Positions 18,743 to 27,346 of a stretch of 64,000 nt of DNA are shown here, piece after piece; position 1 is the stretch's first letter; every line of letters starts with the position of its first letter. Location: assembly GCF_900104775.1 (NCBI RefSeq), contig NZ_FNSA01000003.1, positions 1,612,001-1,676,000 of the forward strand, read 5' to 3'. A program made the position numbers and the translations under genes. Source of the stretch: Tsukamurella tyrosinosolvens (GTDB lineage Bacteria; Actinomycetota; Actinomycetes; Mycobacteriales; Mycobacteriaceae). The notes beneath the pieces were generated by a model. The model saw only the letters and a list, made by a program, of their open reading frames with translations, did not search any database and was not told the DNA's origin.

Positions 18743-19006
18743 ATGGCACACAAGAAGGGCGCGTCCAGCTCGCGCAACGGTCGTGATTCCAACGCCCAGC
18801 GACTGGGCGTGAAGCGGTTCGGTGGCCAGAAGGTCAGCGCCGGCGAGATCCTGGTCCGCCAGCGCGGCACCCACTTCCACCCCGGCGTCGGCGTCGGTCG
18901 TGGCGGCGACGACACCCTGTTCGCCCTCGCGGCGGGTGCGGTGGAGTTCGGTACGAAGCGTGGCCGCAAGACGGTCAACATCGTGCCGGTCGCTGTGGAG
19001 GCCTAG
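18743..19006 (+). CDS. rpmA: 50S ribosomal protein L27 (bL27)
   Basis: An 87-residue protein starting [19 protein letters not shown], whose N-terminal arm reaches the peptidyl-transferase centre. [22 protein letters not shown] is the family core. There is no cleavable N-terminal extension of the Firmicutes type. It is followed by a strong terminator, so obgE has its own or read-through transcription. Confidence 0.98.
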   Translation: MAHKKGASSSRNGRDSNAQRLGVKRFGGQKVSAGEILVRQRGTHFHPGVGVGRGGDDTLFALAAGAVEFGTKRGRKTVNIVPVAVEA

Positions 19007-19032
19007 TTCCGCAGCAGCACACACGAGTTTTT

Positions 19033-19083
19033 CGAAGGCGGGCGTGGTCTCCTGAACGTGAGACCCGCCCGCCTTCGGCTTTT
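19033..19083 (+). terminator. Terminator after rpmA
   Basis: The outer stem CGAAGGCGGGC (19033-19043) pairs with GCCCGCCTTCG (19067-19077); the inner stem GGTCTC (19046-19051) pairs with GAGACC (19060-19065). It ends in GCTTTTCC. Confidence 0.85.
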
Positions 19084-19130
19084 CCGCCCCCGCCCACCGG
19101 CGCCGGGCACACAGGTAGAAAGAGGTACAG

Positions 19131-20591
19131 ATGTCCAGGTTCGTCGACCGGGTGACGGTGCACGTCACGGCCGGTAACGGTGGCCACGGCTGCGCCTCGA
19201 TCCACCGCGAGAAGTTCAAGCCGCTCGGCGGCCCCGACGGCGGCAACGGCGGCCGCGGCGGCTCCGTGATCCTCGAGGTCGATCCGCAGGTGCACACCCT
19301 GCTCGACTTCCACTTCCGCCCGCACCTCAAGGCCACCAACGGCAAGCCCGGCGAGGGCGGCAACCGCGAGGGCAAGTCCGGCCAGGACATGGTGCTCAAG
19401 GTCCCGGACGGCACCGTCGTGCTCGACACGGACGGCAAGATGCTGGCCGACCTCGTGGGTGCCGGCACCCGCTTCGACGCGGCCCTCGGCGGCCGCGGCG
19501 GCCGCGGCAACGCCGCACTGGTCTCCAAGGCCCGCAAGGCCCCCGGCTTCGCCCTGCTGGGCGAGGACGGCCAGGCCCGCGACCTGGTGCTCGAGCTCAA
19601 GTCCGTCGCCGACGTGGGCCTCGTCGGCTTCCCCTCCGCGGGCAAGTCCTCGCTGGTCTCCGTGCTCTCGGCCGCCAAGCCCAAGATCGCCGACTACCCG
19701 TTCACGACGCTGGCGCCGAACCTCGGCGTCGTCTCGGCGGGGGAGACCACCTTCACCGTCGCCGACGTGCCCGGCCTCATCCCCGGCGCCTCGACGGGCC
19801 GCGGCCTGGGCCTGGACTTCCTGCGCCACCTGGAGCGCTGCGCGGTGCTCGCGCACGTCGTGGACTGCGCGACGCTCGAGCCCGGCCGCGATCCCGTGAG
19901 CGACGTCGATGCGCTCGAGGCCGAGCTGGCCGCCTACCAGCCCGCGCTGGCCGCCGACACCGGCCTGGGCGAGCTCTCCGAGCGCCCCCGCATCGTCGTG
20001 CTCAACAAGGCCGACGTGCCCGATGCCGAGGAGCTGGCCGAGATGGTGCGTCCCGAGTTCGAGGCGCGCGGCTGGCCCGTCTTCGTGATCTCGGCGGTCG
20101 CCCACACCGGCCTGCGCGAGCTCACGTTCGCCCTCGCCGACCTGGTGCAGAAGTACCGCGCCGAGCGCGGCACCCCCGTGGCGCGGCGCCCCGTCATCCG
20201 GCCGATCGCGATCGACGAGTCCGGCTTCGAGGTCATCTCCGATCCCGACCAGCCGGGCGGCTTCATCGTGCGCGGCCCGCGGCCGGAGCGGTGGATCAAG
20301 CAGACCCCGTTCGACAACGACGAGGCCGTGGGCTACCTCGCCGATCGCCTCAACCGGCTGGGCGTCGAGGCCGAGCTGGTCAAGCTCGGCGCGGTACCCG
20401 GCGCACCGGTCACCATCGGCGACGTCTGCTTCGAGTGGGAGCCCTCCCTCGGCACCATCGACGACGTGCCCGTCACCGGCCGCGGCACCGACATCCGCCT
20501 GGAGCGCAACGAGCGCGTGGGCGCGGCCGAGCGGCGTCACCAGCACGACGTGCGGCGCGGCCTCGCGAGCGACGACGAGGACGACGAATGA
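19131..20591 (+). CDS. obgE: Obg-family GTPase, ribosome maturation and stress
   Basis: A 486-residue protein with three domains. The Gly-rich Obg fold spans roughly 1-158 ([26 protein letters not shown]). The G domain has P-loop [10 protein letters not shown] near 166, [10 protein letters not shown] as G3 and NKAD as G4. A C-terminal OCT domain ([24 protein letters not shown]) and an extra charged tail end the protein. Obg assists 50S assembly and couples ribosome state to growth control. AGAAAGAGG precedes the ATG. The stop overlaps the proB start (ATGA), so the two are coupled. Confidence 0.97.
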   Translation: MSRFVDRVTVHVTAGNGGHGCASIHREKFKPLGGPDGGNGGRGGSVILEVDPQVHTLLDFHFRPHLKATNGKPGEGGNREGKSGQDMVLKVPDGTVVLDTDGKMLADLVGAGTRFDAALGGRGGRGNAALVSKARKAPGFALLGEDGQARDLVLELKSVADVGLVGFPSAGKSSLVSVLSAAKPKIADYPFTTLAPNLGVVSAGETTFTVADVPGLIPGASTGRGLGLDFLRHLERCAVLAHVVDCATLEPGRDPVSDVDALEAELAAYQPALAADTGLGELSERPRIVVLNKADVPDAEELAEMVRPEFEARGWPVFVISAVAHTGLRELTFALADLVQKYRAERGTPVARRPVIRPIAIDESGFEVISDPDQPGGFIVRGPRPERWIKQTPFDNDEAVGYLADRLNRLGVEAELVKLGAVPGAPVTIGDVCFEWEPSLGTIDDVPVTGRGTDIRLERNERVGAAERRHQHDVRRGLASDDEDDE

Positions 20592-21724
20592 CGGCGGCGC
20601 CCGCGACCGGTGATCTCCTCGCCGGCGACATGCGCGCCATGGTCGCGGGCGCCCGCAAGCTGGTCGTGAAGATCGGCAGCTCCGCGCTGACCGATCTCGA
20701 GCACGGGCTGGCCTCCGACCGGCTCGACGCGCTGACCGACGCCATCGTCGCCCGGCTGGACCGGGGGACCGAGGTCATCGTGGTCTCGTCGGGCGCGATC
20801 GGCGCCGGCATGGCGCCCCTGGGCCTCAAGCGTCGACCGACCGACCTCGCCACCAAGCAGGCAGTGGCCTCGGTGGGGCAGCTGCAGCTCGCCAACGCGT
20901 GGGGCGCCTCGTTCCGGCGGTACGAGCGCATCGTCTCGCTGGTCCTGCTGACCGCGCACGACGTCGGCCTGCGGGTGCACGCCGCGAACGCGCAGCGCAC
21001 CCTGGACCGGCTCCGCACGCTGGGCGCCGTCCCGATCATCAACGAGAACGACGTGGTCGCCTCGAACGAGGTCCGCTTCGGCGACAACGACCGGCTCGCT
21101 GCCCTCGTCGCGCACCTGACCGGCGCCGACGCGCTGGTCCTGCTCTCCGACGTCGACGGCCTCTACGACGGCGACCCCCGCAAGGGCGACGCCTCGCTCA
21201 TCGCCGCGGTCGACGGGCCCGAGGACCTCGACGGGGTCGTCGCGGGCTCGGGCGGCGCGCTCGGCACGGGCGGCATGGCGTCGAAGCTCTCCGCCGCGCG
21301 CCTCGCGGCCGACGCCGGCGTGCCGGTCCTGCTCACCGCGGCGGCGCTCGCCGACAGGGCGCTCGACGGTGCCGACGTGGGCACCGTCTTCCGGCCGCGG
21401 GCCGTTCGCCTGTCCGCCCGGCGGTTCTGGGTGCGGCACGCGGCCGACGTGCACGGCGACCTGACTCTGGACGACGGTGCCGTCGCCGCGGTCGTGGACC
21501 GCCGGCGCTCGCTCCTCCCCGCCGGCGTCACCGCGGTCAGTGGCACGTTCTCGGGCGGCGACGTGGTGAACTTGCGCGACCTGCGCGGCACCGTCCGGGC
21601 CCGGGGCGTGGCGGCCTACGACCACACCGAGCTCGAGATGATGCTCGGCCGCGACACCACCGACCTGCCGGAGGGCCTGCGGCGCCCCGTCGTCCACGCG
21701 GACGACCTGGTGCCGGTCCGCTAG
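20588..21724 (+). CDS. proB: Glutamate 5-kinase
   Basis: A 378-residue amino-acid kinase that makes gamma-glutamyl phosphate, the first and feedback-inhibited step of proline synthesis. The kinase domain shows [45 protein letters not shown] and [18 protein letters not shown], then [15 protein letters not shown]. The last 95 residues are a PUA domain ([21 protein letters not shown]). The ATG overlaps the obgE stop. proA is not in the window. Proline is also an osmolyte, and ectABC and a ProP-like carrier occur further along. Confidence 0.96.
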   Translation: MTAAPATGDLLAGDMRAMVAGARKLVVKIGSSALTDLEHGLASDRLDALTDAIVARLDRGTEVIVVSSGAIGAGMAPLGLKRRPTDLATKQAVASVGQLQLANAWGASFRRYERIVSLVLLTAHDVGLRVHAANAQRTLDRLRTLGAVPIINENDVVASNEVRFGDNDRLAALVAHLTGADALVLLSDVDGLYDGDPRKGDASLIAAVDGPEDLDGVVAGSGGALGTGGMASKLSAARLAADAGVPVLLTAAALADRALDGADVGTVFRPRAVRLSARRFWVRHAADVHGDLTLDDGAVAAVVDRRRSLLPAGVTAVSGTFSGGDVVNLRDLRGTVRARGVAAYDHTELEMMLGRDTTDLPEGLRRPVVHADDLVPVR

Positions 21725-21749
21725 CCCGGGGCGGGCACCCGCGCGGCGG

Positions 21750-22196
21750 TCAGACCTGCGCGCCCTCGAGATCGCGGCGGAGCGCGGCTTCCGAGGCCTT
21801 GACGGCCTGCACGGCGAAGGGCTCGATGATCATGCCGAGCGCCTTGCCGGCGAGCCCGCCGGGCAGCTCGTAGGTGAACTCGACGGCCAGCTCGGTGCCG
21901 TTGTCGCCGGCGGCGCTGAACGTCCAGCGCGAGGTGGTCTTGAAGCCCGCGATCGAGGTCAGCGTGATGAGGCGGTCCTCCTCGAACTCGGTGACCCGCA
22001 CGACCGAGCCGATCTCCTTGGGCCCGATCTTGACGGCGGAGTCGTACGTGGCGCCGAGGCCGTAGTCCTTCTCGCCCTGCGGGACGAACTTACTGATCCC
22101 GAAGAACCACTGCGGCACGGTCCGGTAGTCCGCGACGTGCGCGAACGCCGTGCTCAGGGGGACGGACGCGGACGCGGTGTGGTGGATGGTGGTCAT
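21750..22196 (-). CDS. SRPBCC-fold protein (polyketide cyclase / START-like)
   Basis: A 148-residue protein of the START/Bet v1 hydrophobic-pocket fold. It has an N-terminal strand with ASASVPLSTAFAHVADYRTVPQWF, a middle RVTEFEEDRLITLTS, and a long C-terminal helix AVQAVKASEAALRRDLE. Mycolata carry many such small lipid- or polyketide-binding proteins; the ligand is unknown. It diverges from the AurF-like oxygenase across 170 bp that contains an inverted repeat, so shared regulation is possible. Confidence 0.75.
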   Translation of the reverse strand: MTTIHHTASASVPLSTAFAHVADYRTVPQWFFGISKFVPQGEKDYGLGATYDSAVKIGPKEIGSVVRVTEFEEDRLITLTSIAGFKTTSRWTFSAAGDNGTELAVEFTYELPGGLAGKALGMIIEPFAVQAVKASEAALRRDLEGAQV

Positions 22197-22225
22197 GGAG
22201 GCCTCCGGTCTGGGCTGACACGATC

Positions 22226-22247
22226 GGACACGTGGGACCCGGTGTCC
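22226..22247. promoter_or_regulatory. Inverted repeat in the SRPBCC / AurF-like divergent promoter region
   Basis: GGACAC-N10-GTGTCC with a nested GGGAC...GTCCC. It lies 30 bp from the SRPBCC start and about 120 bp from the oxygenase start, a typical position for a repressor site. The cognate regulator is not evident nearby. Confidence 0.4.
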
Positions 22248-22366
22248 CGGGTGATCCCCGGCGACCCTACAGGTCCGACCTGCGCGTTCATACAGACAGG
22301 TAGGAAATGTCCATGATCGTGGTACATTTTTGTCAGAACTGTGTCAGCCAGCAGGAGGAGTCCGTC

Positions 22367-23374
22367 GTGGCACTGCACATCACCCACATGGGACGCACAC
22401 GAGGCCGCCCGTTCCCGGGGCAGGCGGAGTACGAGCAGACCCTGCAGGACCTGTCCGAGGCCTCCGTCCAGCGCAACTTCGATCCCTACGTCGACATCGA
22501 CTGGGACTCGCCGGAGCTGGCCGTGGTCCCGGACGATCCCCGGTGGATCCTCGACTCCCGCTTCGATCCGATCGGTCGCACCGAGTGGTACCAGTCGCAG
22601 CCGCGCTCCAAGCAGATCGAGATGGGCATGTGGCGCCAGGCCAACGTGGCCAAGGTCGGCCTGCAGTTCGAGTCGGTGCTGATCCGCGGGATCATGCAGT
22701 ACACGGCCCTGCAGCCGAACAACTCGCCGGAGTTCCGCTACGCCACCCACGAGGCGAAGGAGGAGTGTCAGCACACGCTGATGTTCCAGGAGTTCGTCAA
22801 TCGGATCGGGATGGACGTCCCCGGCGGCCCGCTGTGGTTCCGTCGCCTGTCGCCGATCATCCCGCTGGCGGCCACCACTTTCCCGATGATCTTCTACATG
22901 GGCGTCCTCGGCGGCGAGGAGCCGATCGACCACGTGCAGAAGCAGTTCCTGCGGTCCGGCATCGAGCAGCACCCGACGATGACCGCCGTCATGCAGCTCC
23001 ACGTGGCGGAGGAGGCGCGGCACATCTCCTTCGCGCATCAGCTGTTGGAGCACCGCATCCCCACGCGCGGCGCCTTCCCGCGGTTCCTGCTCTCGCTGGC
23101 GCTGCCGATCGTGATGCGCTCGCTGCTCACCGCGATCGCGGTGCCGCCGCGCGCATTCCGCAAGCGCTTCGACATCCCCCGCGAGGTGTGGAAGGAGATG
23201 TACTGGCGCTCGCCCGAGTCGCAGGCGATGAAGCGCGAGGTCTTCGGCGACGTGCGGCTCCTGGCCGACAAGACGAAGCTGATGAACCCGGTCTCCCGTG
23301 TCCTGTGGCGCGCGCTCGGTATCGACGGCCGCGTCTCGCGCTTCCGCAGCGAGCCCGCGTACGCCGCGGGCTGA
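22367..23374 (+). CDS. AurF-like di-iron oxygenase
   Basis: The GTG at 22367 has AGGAGGAG six bases upstream and is preferred over upstream in-frame ATGs, giving 335 residues. A ferritin-like helical fold with di-iron ligands is visible: Glu102 in FESVLIRG, Glu129 and EECQH at 132-136 (ATHEAKEECQHTLMF), and EEARHISFAH at 215-224. This is the AurF / p-aminobenzoate N-oxygenase type (PF11583). Actinobacterial members are mostly uncharacterised and may oxidise amines or fatty acyl groups. A terminator follows, then clpP3. Confidence 0.8.
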   Translation: MALHITHMGRTRGRPFPGQAEYEQTLQDLSEASVQRNFDPYVDIDWDSPELAVVPDDPRWILDSRFDPIGRTEWYQSQPRSKQIEMGMWRQANVAKVGLQFESVLIRGIMQYTALQPNNSPEFRYATHEAKEECQHTLMFQEFVNRIGMDVPGGPLWFRRLSPIIPLAATTFPMIFYMGVLGGEEPIDHVQKQFLRSGIEQHPTMTAVMQLHVAEEARHISFAHQLLEHRIPTRGAFPRFLLSLALPIVMRSLLTAIAVPPRAFRKRFDIPREVWKEMYWRSPESQAMKREVFGDVRLLADKTKLMNPVSRVLWRALGIDGRVSRFRSEPAYAAG

Positions 23375-23388
23375 CCCCGGTCCGACCG

Positions 23389-23440
23389 ATCCGCCTGGAG
23401 CGGAGCTGCCGTGAGCGGCTCCGCCCCAGGCGGATTCGTC
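23389..23440 (+). terminator. Terminator between the AurF-like gene and clpP3
   Basis: Outer stem ATCCGCCTGG (23389-23398) with CCAGGCGGAT (23426-23435); inner stem GCGGAGC (23400-23406) with GCTCCGC (23418-23424); then TCGTCTG. It leaves only about 40 bp for a clpP3 promoter. Confidence 0.7.
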
Positions 23441-23475
23441 TGTTCCGGGGCGGGTGAGCGCGCCACGATGGGCGC

Positions 23476-24093
23476 ATGAGTGATAACCCGAAGATCCCGC
23501 ACTTCACCGAACGGGTGCGCCGCGAGCTCTACGACCGCCGGGTCGTCGTCCTCGACGGTCCGCTCGACGACGACAACGGCTCCCTGCTCGCCACCCAGAT
23601 CCTCTCGCTCGCGTCCAGCGGCTCGTCCGACATCGCGCTGTGGATCCACTCGCCGGGCGGCTCCGTCCCGTCGATGCTCGCGATCCGCGACGTGATGCGA
23701 CTCGTGCCGTGCGACGTCTCCACGCTGGTCCTGGGCATCGCGTACAGCGCCGGGCAGTTCCTGCTCTCCGCGGGCACCCCGGGCAAGCGTCGCGCCCTGC
23801 CGCACGCACGGGTGCTCATGCATCAGGGTTCCGCGGGCATCGGCGGCACCGCCGTCGACATCGAGCTGCAGGCCGGCGACCTGCGGCACACCCGCGACAC
23901 GGTGCTCGGCCTCATCGCCGAGGACACCGGCCGGCCCCTGGACCAGATCTTCGAGGATTCGCTGCACGACCGCTGGTACACCGCGGAGCAGGCCCGCGAG
24001 TACGGCTTCATCGACGCGATCGTGGACTGCTTCGACACCGTCGTGCCGGGCCGGCGGCGCGCCGGCTTCGACCTGACGGGAGCAGCGCGATGA
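23476..24093 (+). CDS. clpP3: Second-copy ClpP proteolytic subunit (ClpP3 type)
   Basis: A 205-residue ClpP paralogue with a full triad: Ser91 in LGIAYSAGQFLL, His116 in VLMHQGSAG and Asp165 in SLHDRW. The substrate strand is IHSPGGSVPSM. It diverges clearly from ClpP1 and ClpP2 of the main locus and has an unusually Arg-rich C-terminus (VPGRRRAGFDL). Its stop overlaps the clpP4 start (ATGA), so the two subunits are made together. The pair resembles clpP3-clpP4 of Streptomyces, which are silent until ClpP1P2 function fails. Confidence 0.88.
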   Translation: MSDNPKIPHFTERVRRELYDRRVVVLDGPLDDDNGSLLATQILSLASSGSSDIALWIHSPGGSVPSMLAIRDVMRLVPCDVSTLVLGIAYSAGQFLLSAGTPGKRRALPHARVLMHQGSAGIGGTAVDIELQAGDLRHTRDTVLGLIAEDTGRPLDQIFEDSLHDRWYTAEQAREYGFIDAIVDCFDTVVPGRRRAGFDLTGAAR

Positions 24094-24674
24094 GCACTTA
24101 CACGATCCCCAACGTCATCGACCGCCGCCCGAACGGGGAGCGGATCACCGACGTCTACTCGCACCTGCTCTCCGAGCGCGTGGTCTACCTGGGCACGGCG
24201 ATCGACGCGGGCGTCGCGAACGCGATCGTCGCGCAGCTGCTGTTCCTCGCCTCCGACGGCGACGGCGAGATCCAGCTCTACATCAACTGCGAGGGCGGCG
24301 ATCCCAGCGCGGCGCTCGCGATCTACGACACCATGCGTTACATCCGGCCCGCCATCGCGACCACGTGCGTCGGGCAGGCCGTCGCGGTGGGCGCGCTGCT
24401 CCTCGCGGGCGGCACCCCCGGCCGGCGGATGGGCCTGCCGCACTCGCGAGTGGTGCTGCACCAGCCGTCGGCGCAGGGCCGCGGCACCATCCCGGACCTG
24501 ATCCTCCAAGCCGACGAGGTGATCCGCGTCCGGGCGCAGATGGAGCGGGTGCTCGCGCGGCACACGGGGCGGACGCCGGAGGACCTGCGGGCCGACACCG
24601 ATCACGACCGCGTCTTCACGGCCGAGGCGGCCGTCGACTACGGGCTGATCGACGAGGTGATCGAGGAGGCCTGA
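24090..24674 (+). CDS. clpP4: ClpP-like subunit lacking the catalytic serine (ClpP4 type)
   Basis: A 194-residue ClpP fold. His124 (VVLHQPSAQG) and Asp173 (DTDHDR) are present, but the nucleophile block reads CVGQAVAVGALLL, placing Ala99 where ClpP1 has Ser98 and ClpP2 has Ser120. The substrate strand is also altered, INCEGGDPSA instead of INSPGGS. The frame is open and the fold is otherwise intact, so this looks like an inactive structural or regulatory subunit, comparable with cyanobacterial ClpR, rather than a decaying gene. It is translationally coupled to clpP3, and four bases separate its stop from the convergent PopR-like gene. Confidence 0.88.
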   Translation: MSTYTIPNVIDRRPNGERITDVYSHLLSERVVYLGTAIDAGVANAIVAQLLFLASDGDGEIQLYINCEGGDPSAALAIYDTMRYIRPAIATTCVGQAVAVGALLLAGGTPGRRMGLPHSRVVLHQPSAQGRGTIPDLILQADEVIRVRAQMERVLARHTGRTPEDLRADTDHDRVFTAEAAVDYGLIDEVIEEA

Positions 24675-24678
24675 CGGG

Positions 24679-25026
24679 TCACGCGGCCAGCGCCAGCAGG
24701 CGCGGTCCGGGGGAGGCCGGGGCGGGGGTGACCGGTCCCGCCGCCGGCCGGGCGGTGAGGTCGAGCCGCAGGACCGGGCGGGCGGCGCCCAGGCGGCGGC
24801 CCACCTCGACGGCGACGGCGCCCACGCCGGTGCCGAGCGCCCCGGCGATCGCCGCAAGCATCTCGCTCGACGGGTCCTTGAGGCCGCGCTCGATCTCGGA
24901 GAGGTACTGCGGTGAGATCCCCGCCCGCTCGGCGGTGTCCGCGAGGCGCTCGCCCCGCTCGTGGCGCAGTCGACGCAGGTGGGCGCCCAGTTCGTGCCGG
25001 AACAGTGCCTCGCCGTGGATCGTCAT
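24679..25026 (-). CDS. popR: XRE-family regulator, PopR-like
   Basis: A 115-residue protein with a Cro/CI helix-turn-helix at roughly 12-66 (LRHERGERLADTAERAGIS, QYLSEIERGLKDPSSEML), then an Ala/Pro-rich tail ending PRLLALAA. In Streptomyces PopR, an HTH protein encoded beside clpP3-clpP4, activates that operon and is itself degraded by ClpP1P2 through C-terminal alanines. The neighbourhood and the LALAA end, which resembles an ssrA tag, match that logic. The symbol is given by analogy; the orientation here is convergent with clpP4. Confidence 0.72.
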   Translation of the reverse strand: MTIHGEALFRHELGAHLRRLRHERGERLADTAERAGISPQYLSEIERGLKDPSSEMLAAIAGALGTGVGAVAVEVGRRLGAARPVLRLDLTARPAAGPVTPAPASPGPRLLALAA

Positions 25027-25086
25027 ACCGGCAACGCTACGACTCCGGGGCGGTCGGCACCGTCGGATCCGCTCTGAGCAGCGCGG

Positions 25087-27300
25087 TCACTGCCCGGCGA
25101 TGACGGCCTCCAACTGCGCGCGGGCCTCGTCGCCGGCCGGGCCCGGCAGCATGTCGAGGGCCTTGCCGAGTGGCATCGATCCGGCGAGCTCCAGCAGCTG
25201 GTCGACGGGCATGCCGCCCGCCGATCCCGCCAGCGCGGTGCGGAAGCCCTCGCCCGCCACGGGGTGCGCGGCCCACTCGGCGATGGTGGACTCCATGCCC
25301 AGAGGTTCGACGATCACGTCGCCGTCCAGCGTGACCGTGGCGGCACCGTCGATGTCCGCGCTGCTGCCGCCCACCTCGATGGGGTAGTCGCCGGGCGAGA
25401 CGACCCAGTCGCCGCGCGGCGTGTCCCAGTGGGCGAAGGCCCGGCGCGGCAGGTCGAGCGCGACGGTGGTCGAGGCGCCGGGGTCGAGCTCGACCTTGCG
25501 GAAGGCCGCCAGCGACCGTCGCGGGCGGAACACGGAGCCGGGCCCGCCGCCGACGTACAGCTGGACCACGTGGCTGCCGGCGCGGTCGCCGGTGTTGGTG
25601 ACCAGCACCGAGGCGGTCGCGGTGTCGGCGCCGGTGACCTCGACGACGAGGTCCTCGATCGTGAACGAGGTGTAGCCGAGTCCGTGCCCGAACGGGTACC
25701 GCGGCGCGATCTTCCGGGTGGTGTACCAGCGGTAGCCGACGAGGAGACCCTCGCCGTAGCGCACGGTGCCCAGCTCGCCGGGGAAGTTCCCGAAGGCCGG
25801 CGTCTGCTCGAGGCGGTGCGGGATCGTCTCCGCGAGCCGGCCCGACGGTTCCGCGAGCCCGAAGAGCAGGTCGGCGATCGCGGCGCCGCCGCCCTGGCCG
25901 AGAAGGAACGCCTCCAGGATCGCGTCCACCTCGTCGTGCCAGGGTTCCAGCTCGATCACGCCGCCGCCGACCAGCACGACGACGGTGCGCGGTGCCGCGG
26001 CGGCGACCGCTCGCAGCAGCTCCACCTGCTGCGGGTCGATCGCGAGGTCCGGACGGTCGAAGCCCTCGGACTCCTCGGCCTCGGTGAGCCCGGCGAAGAC
26101 GACGGCCACCCCGGATCGTGCTGCGGCGGCGACGGCCTCGTCGCGGAGCGCGGTGTCGTCGGCGTCGTCGCCGATCCCGTAACCCGCCGCGAACTCCACC
26201 GCGACGCCCAGATCGGACCCGCGCGCGGCGATCTCGTCCAGCGGCACGTCGACGCGCGTCGCGTTGATGTGGCTCGATCCCCCGCCCTGGTAGCGCGGGG
26301 TGCGGGCCAGTTCGCCGATCACGGCCACGGTCCCCGCCGCGGCATCGAGGGGGAGCGCGGCGTTCTCGTTGCGCAGCAGGACGGCGCACTCCGCCGCGGC
26401 CTCCCGTGCGAGGGCGTGGTGCGCGTCGAGGTCCGGTGCGGGCTCGTCGTCCGACGGTGCCCACCGTGTCAGGTCGATCACGCGCTGCGCCGCGCGGGTC
26501 ACGACGGCTTCGTCGAGCTCGCCGGACCGCACCGCCGCGACGATCCGCGCCGTGCTGTGCGGGCCGTGCGGCATCTCGAGGTCGAGCCCGGCGCGGACCG
26601 CGGCGACGGGGTCGCGCACCGCGCCCCAGTCGGAGACGACGAGCCCGTCGTAGCCCCACTCGTCGCGCAGCACCGTCGTGAGCAGCCAGGAGTTCTCGGA
26701 GGCGTGGACGCCGTCGATGCGGTTGTACGAGCACATGACGGTCGCGGGCGACGCGTCCGTGACGATGCGCTCGAAGGCGGGCAGGTAGATCTCGCGAACG
26801 GTGCGCGGGTCGGCGTCGACGCTGACCCGCATGCGCTCCGTCTCCTGGTTGTTCAGGGCGAAGTGCTTGACCGAGGCACCCGCGCCGCCGTCCTGCAGGC
26901 CCTGCACCTGAGCGGAACCGAGTGCGCCCGCGAGGAGCGGATCCTCCGAGTAGTACTCGAAGTTGCGGCCGCACAGCGGGTGCCGCTTGATGTTCACGCC
27001 CGGGCCGAGCACGACGGCCACGCCCAGCGCCCGCGCCTCCGCGGCGACGGCCCCGCCGATGCGCCGCGCGAGGTCGGGGTTCCAGCTCGACCCCACGGCG
27101 ACGGCCGGCGGGAAGCAGGTCGCGGGCGCGGCGGCGTTGAGGCCCAGATGGTCCGAGTCGCCCACCTGACGGCGCACGCCGTGCGGCCCGTCGGTCAGCA
27201 CGATCGACGGCACGCCCGGCGCCGCGGCGGTGGTCCAGAAGTCGGCGCCCGTCAGCAGGCGGGCGCGGTCCTCGAGCGGCAGGTCGGCGGCGGTGCTCAC
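25087..27300 (-). CDS. Glycoside hydrolase family 3 beta-glucosidase
   Basis: A 737-residue GH3 enzyme: an (alpha/beta)8 domain with LTDGPHGVR, SVKHFALNNQE and the nucleophile Asp224 in VVSDWGAV. A second alpha/beta sandwich domain follows (GEGLLVGYRWYTTRKIAPRY-like segment near the centre), and a C-terminal fibronectin-III-like domain has RRSLAAFRKVELDPG. No signal peptide is visible, so it is probably cytoplasmic and acts on imported beta-glucosides or aryl-glucosides. The start is GTG at 27300. It stands alone, 46 bp downstream of the sirtuin gene on the same strand. Confidence 0.9.
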   Translation of the reverse strand: MSTAADLPLEDRARLLTGADFWTTAAAPGVPSIVLTDGPHGVRRQVGDSDHLGLNAAAPATCFPPAVAVGSSWNPDLARRIGGAVAAEARALGVAVVLGPGVNIKRHPLCGRNFEYYSEDPLLAGALGSAQVQGLQDGGAGASVKHFALNNQETERMRVSVDADPRTVREIYLPAFERIVTDASPATVMCSYNRIDGVHASENSWLLTTVLRDEWGYDGLVVSDWGAVRDPVAAVRAGLDLEMPHGPHSTARIVAAVRSGELDEAVVTRAAQRVIDLTRWAPSDDEPAPDLDAHHALAREAAAECAVLLRNENAALPLDAAAGTVAVIGELARTPRYQGGGSSHINATRVDVPLDEIAARGSDLGVAVEFAAGYGIGDDADDTALRDEAVAAAARSGVAVVFAGLTEAEESEGFDRPDLAIDPQQVELLRAVAAAAPRTVVVLVGGGVIELEPWHDEVDAILEAFLLGQGGGAAIADLLFGLAEPSGRLAETIPHRLEQTPAFGNFPGELGTVRYGEGLLVGYRWYTTRKIAPRYPFGHGLGYTSFTIEDLVVEVTGADTATASVLVTNTGDRAGSHVVQLYVGGGPGSVFRPRRSLAAFRKVELDPGASTTVALDLPRRAFAHWDTPRGDWVVSPGDYPIEVGGSSADIDGAATVTLDGDVIVEPLGMESTIAEWAAHPVAGEGFRTALAGSAGGMPVDQLLELAGSMPLGKALDMLPGPAGDEARAQLEAVIAGQ

Positions 27301-27346
27301 GGGGTTCCTCTCGGTCGGTGCAGCAGTGCAGCGGTGGTGCGATCGG

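Noticed and set aside
24090-24674. clpP4 as a pseudogene
   Set aside because: The frame is full length, coupled to clpP3, and two of three triad residues and the fold are kept; an inactive but functional subunit fits better.
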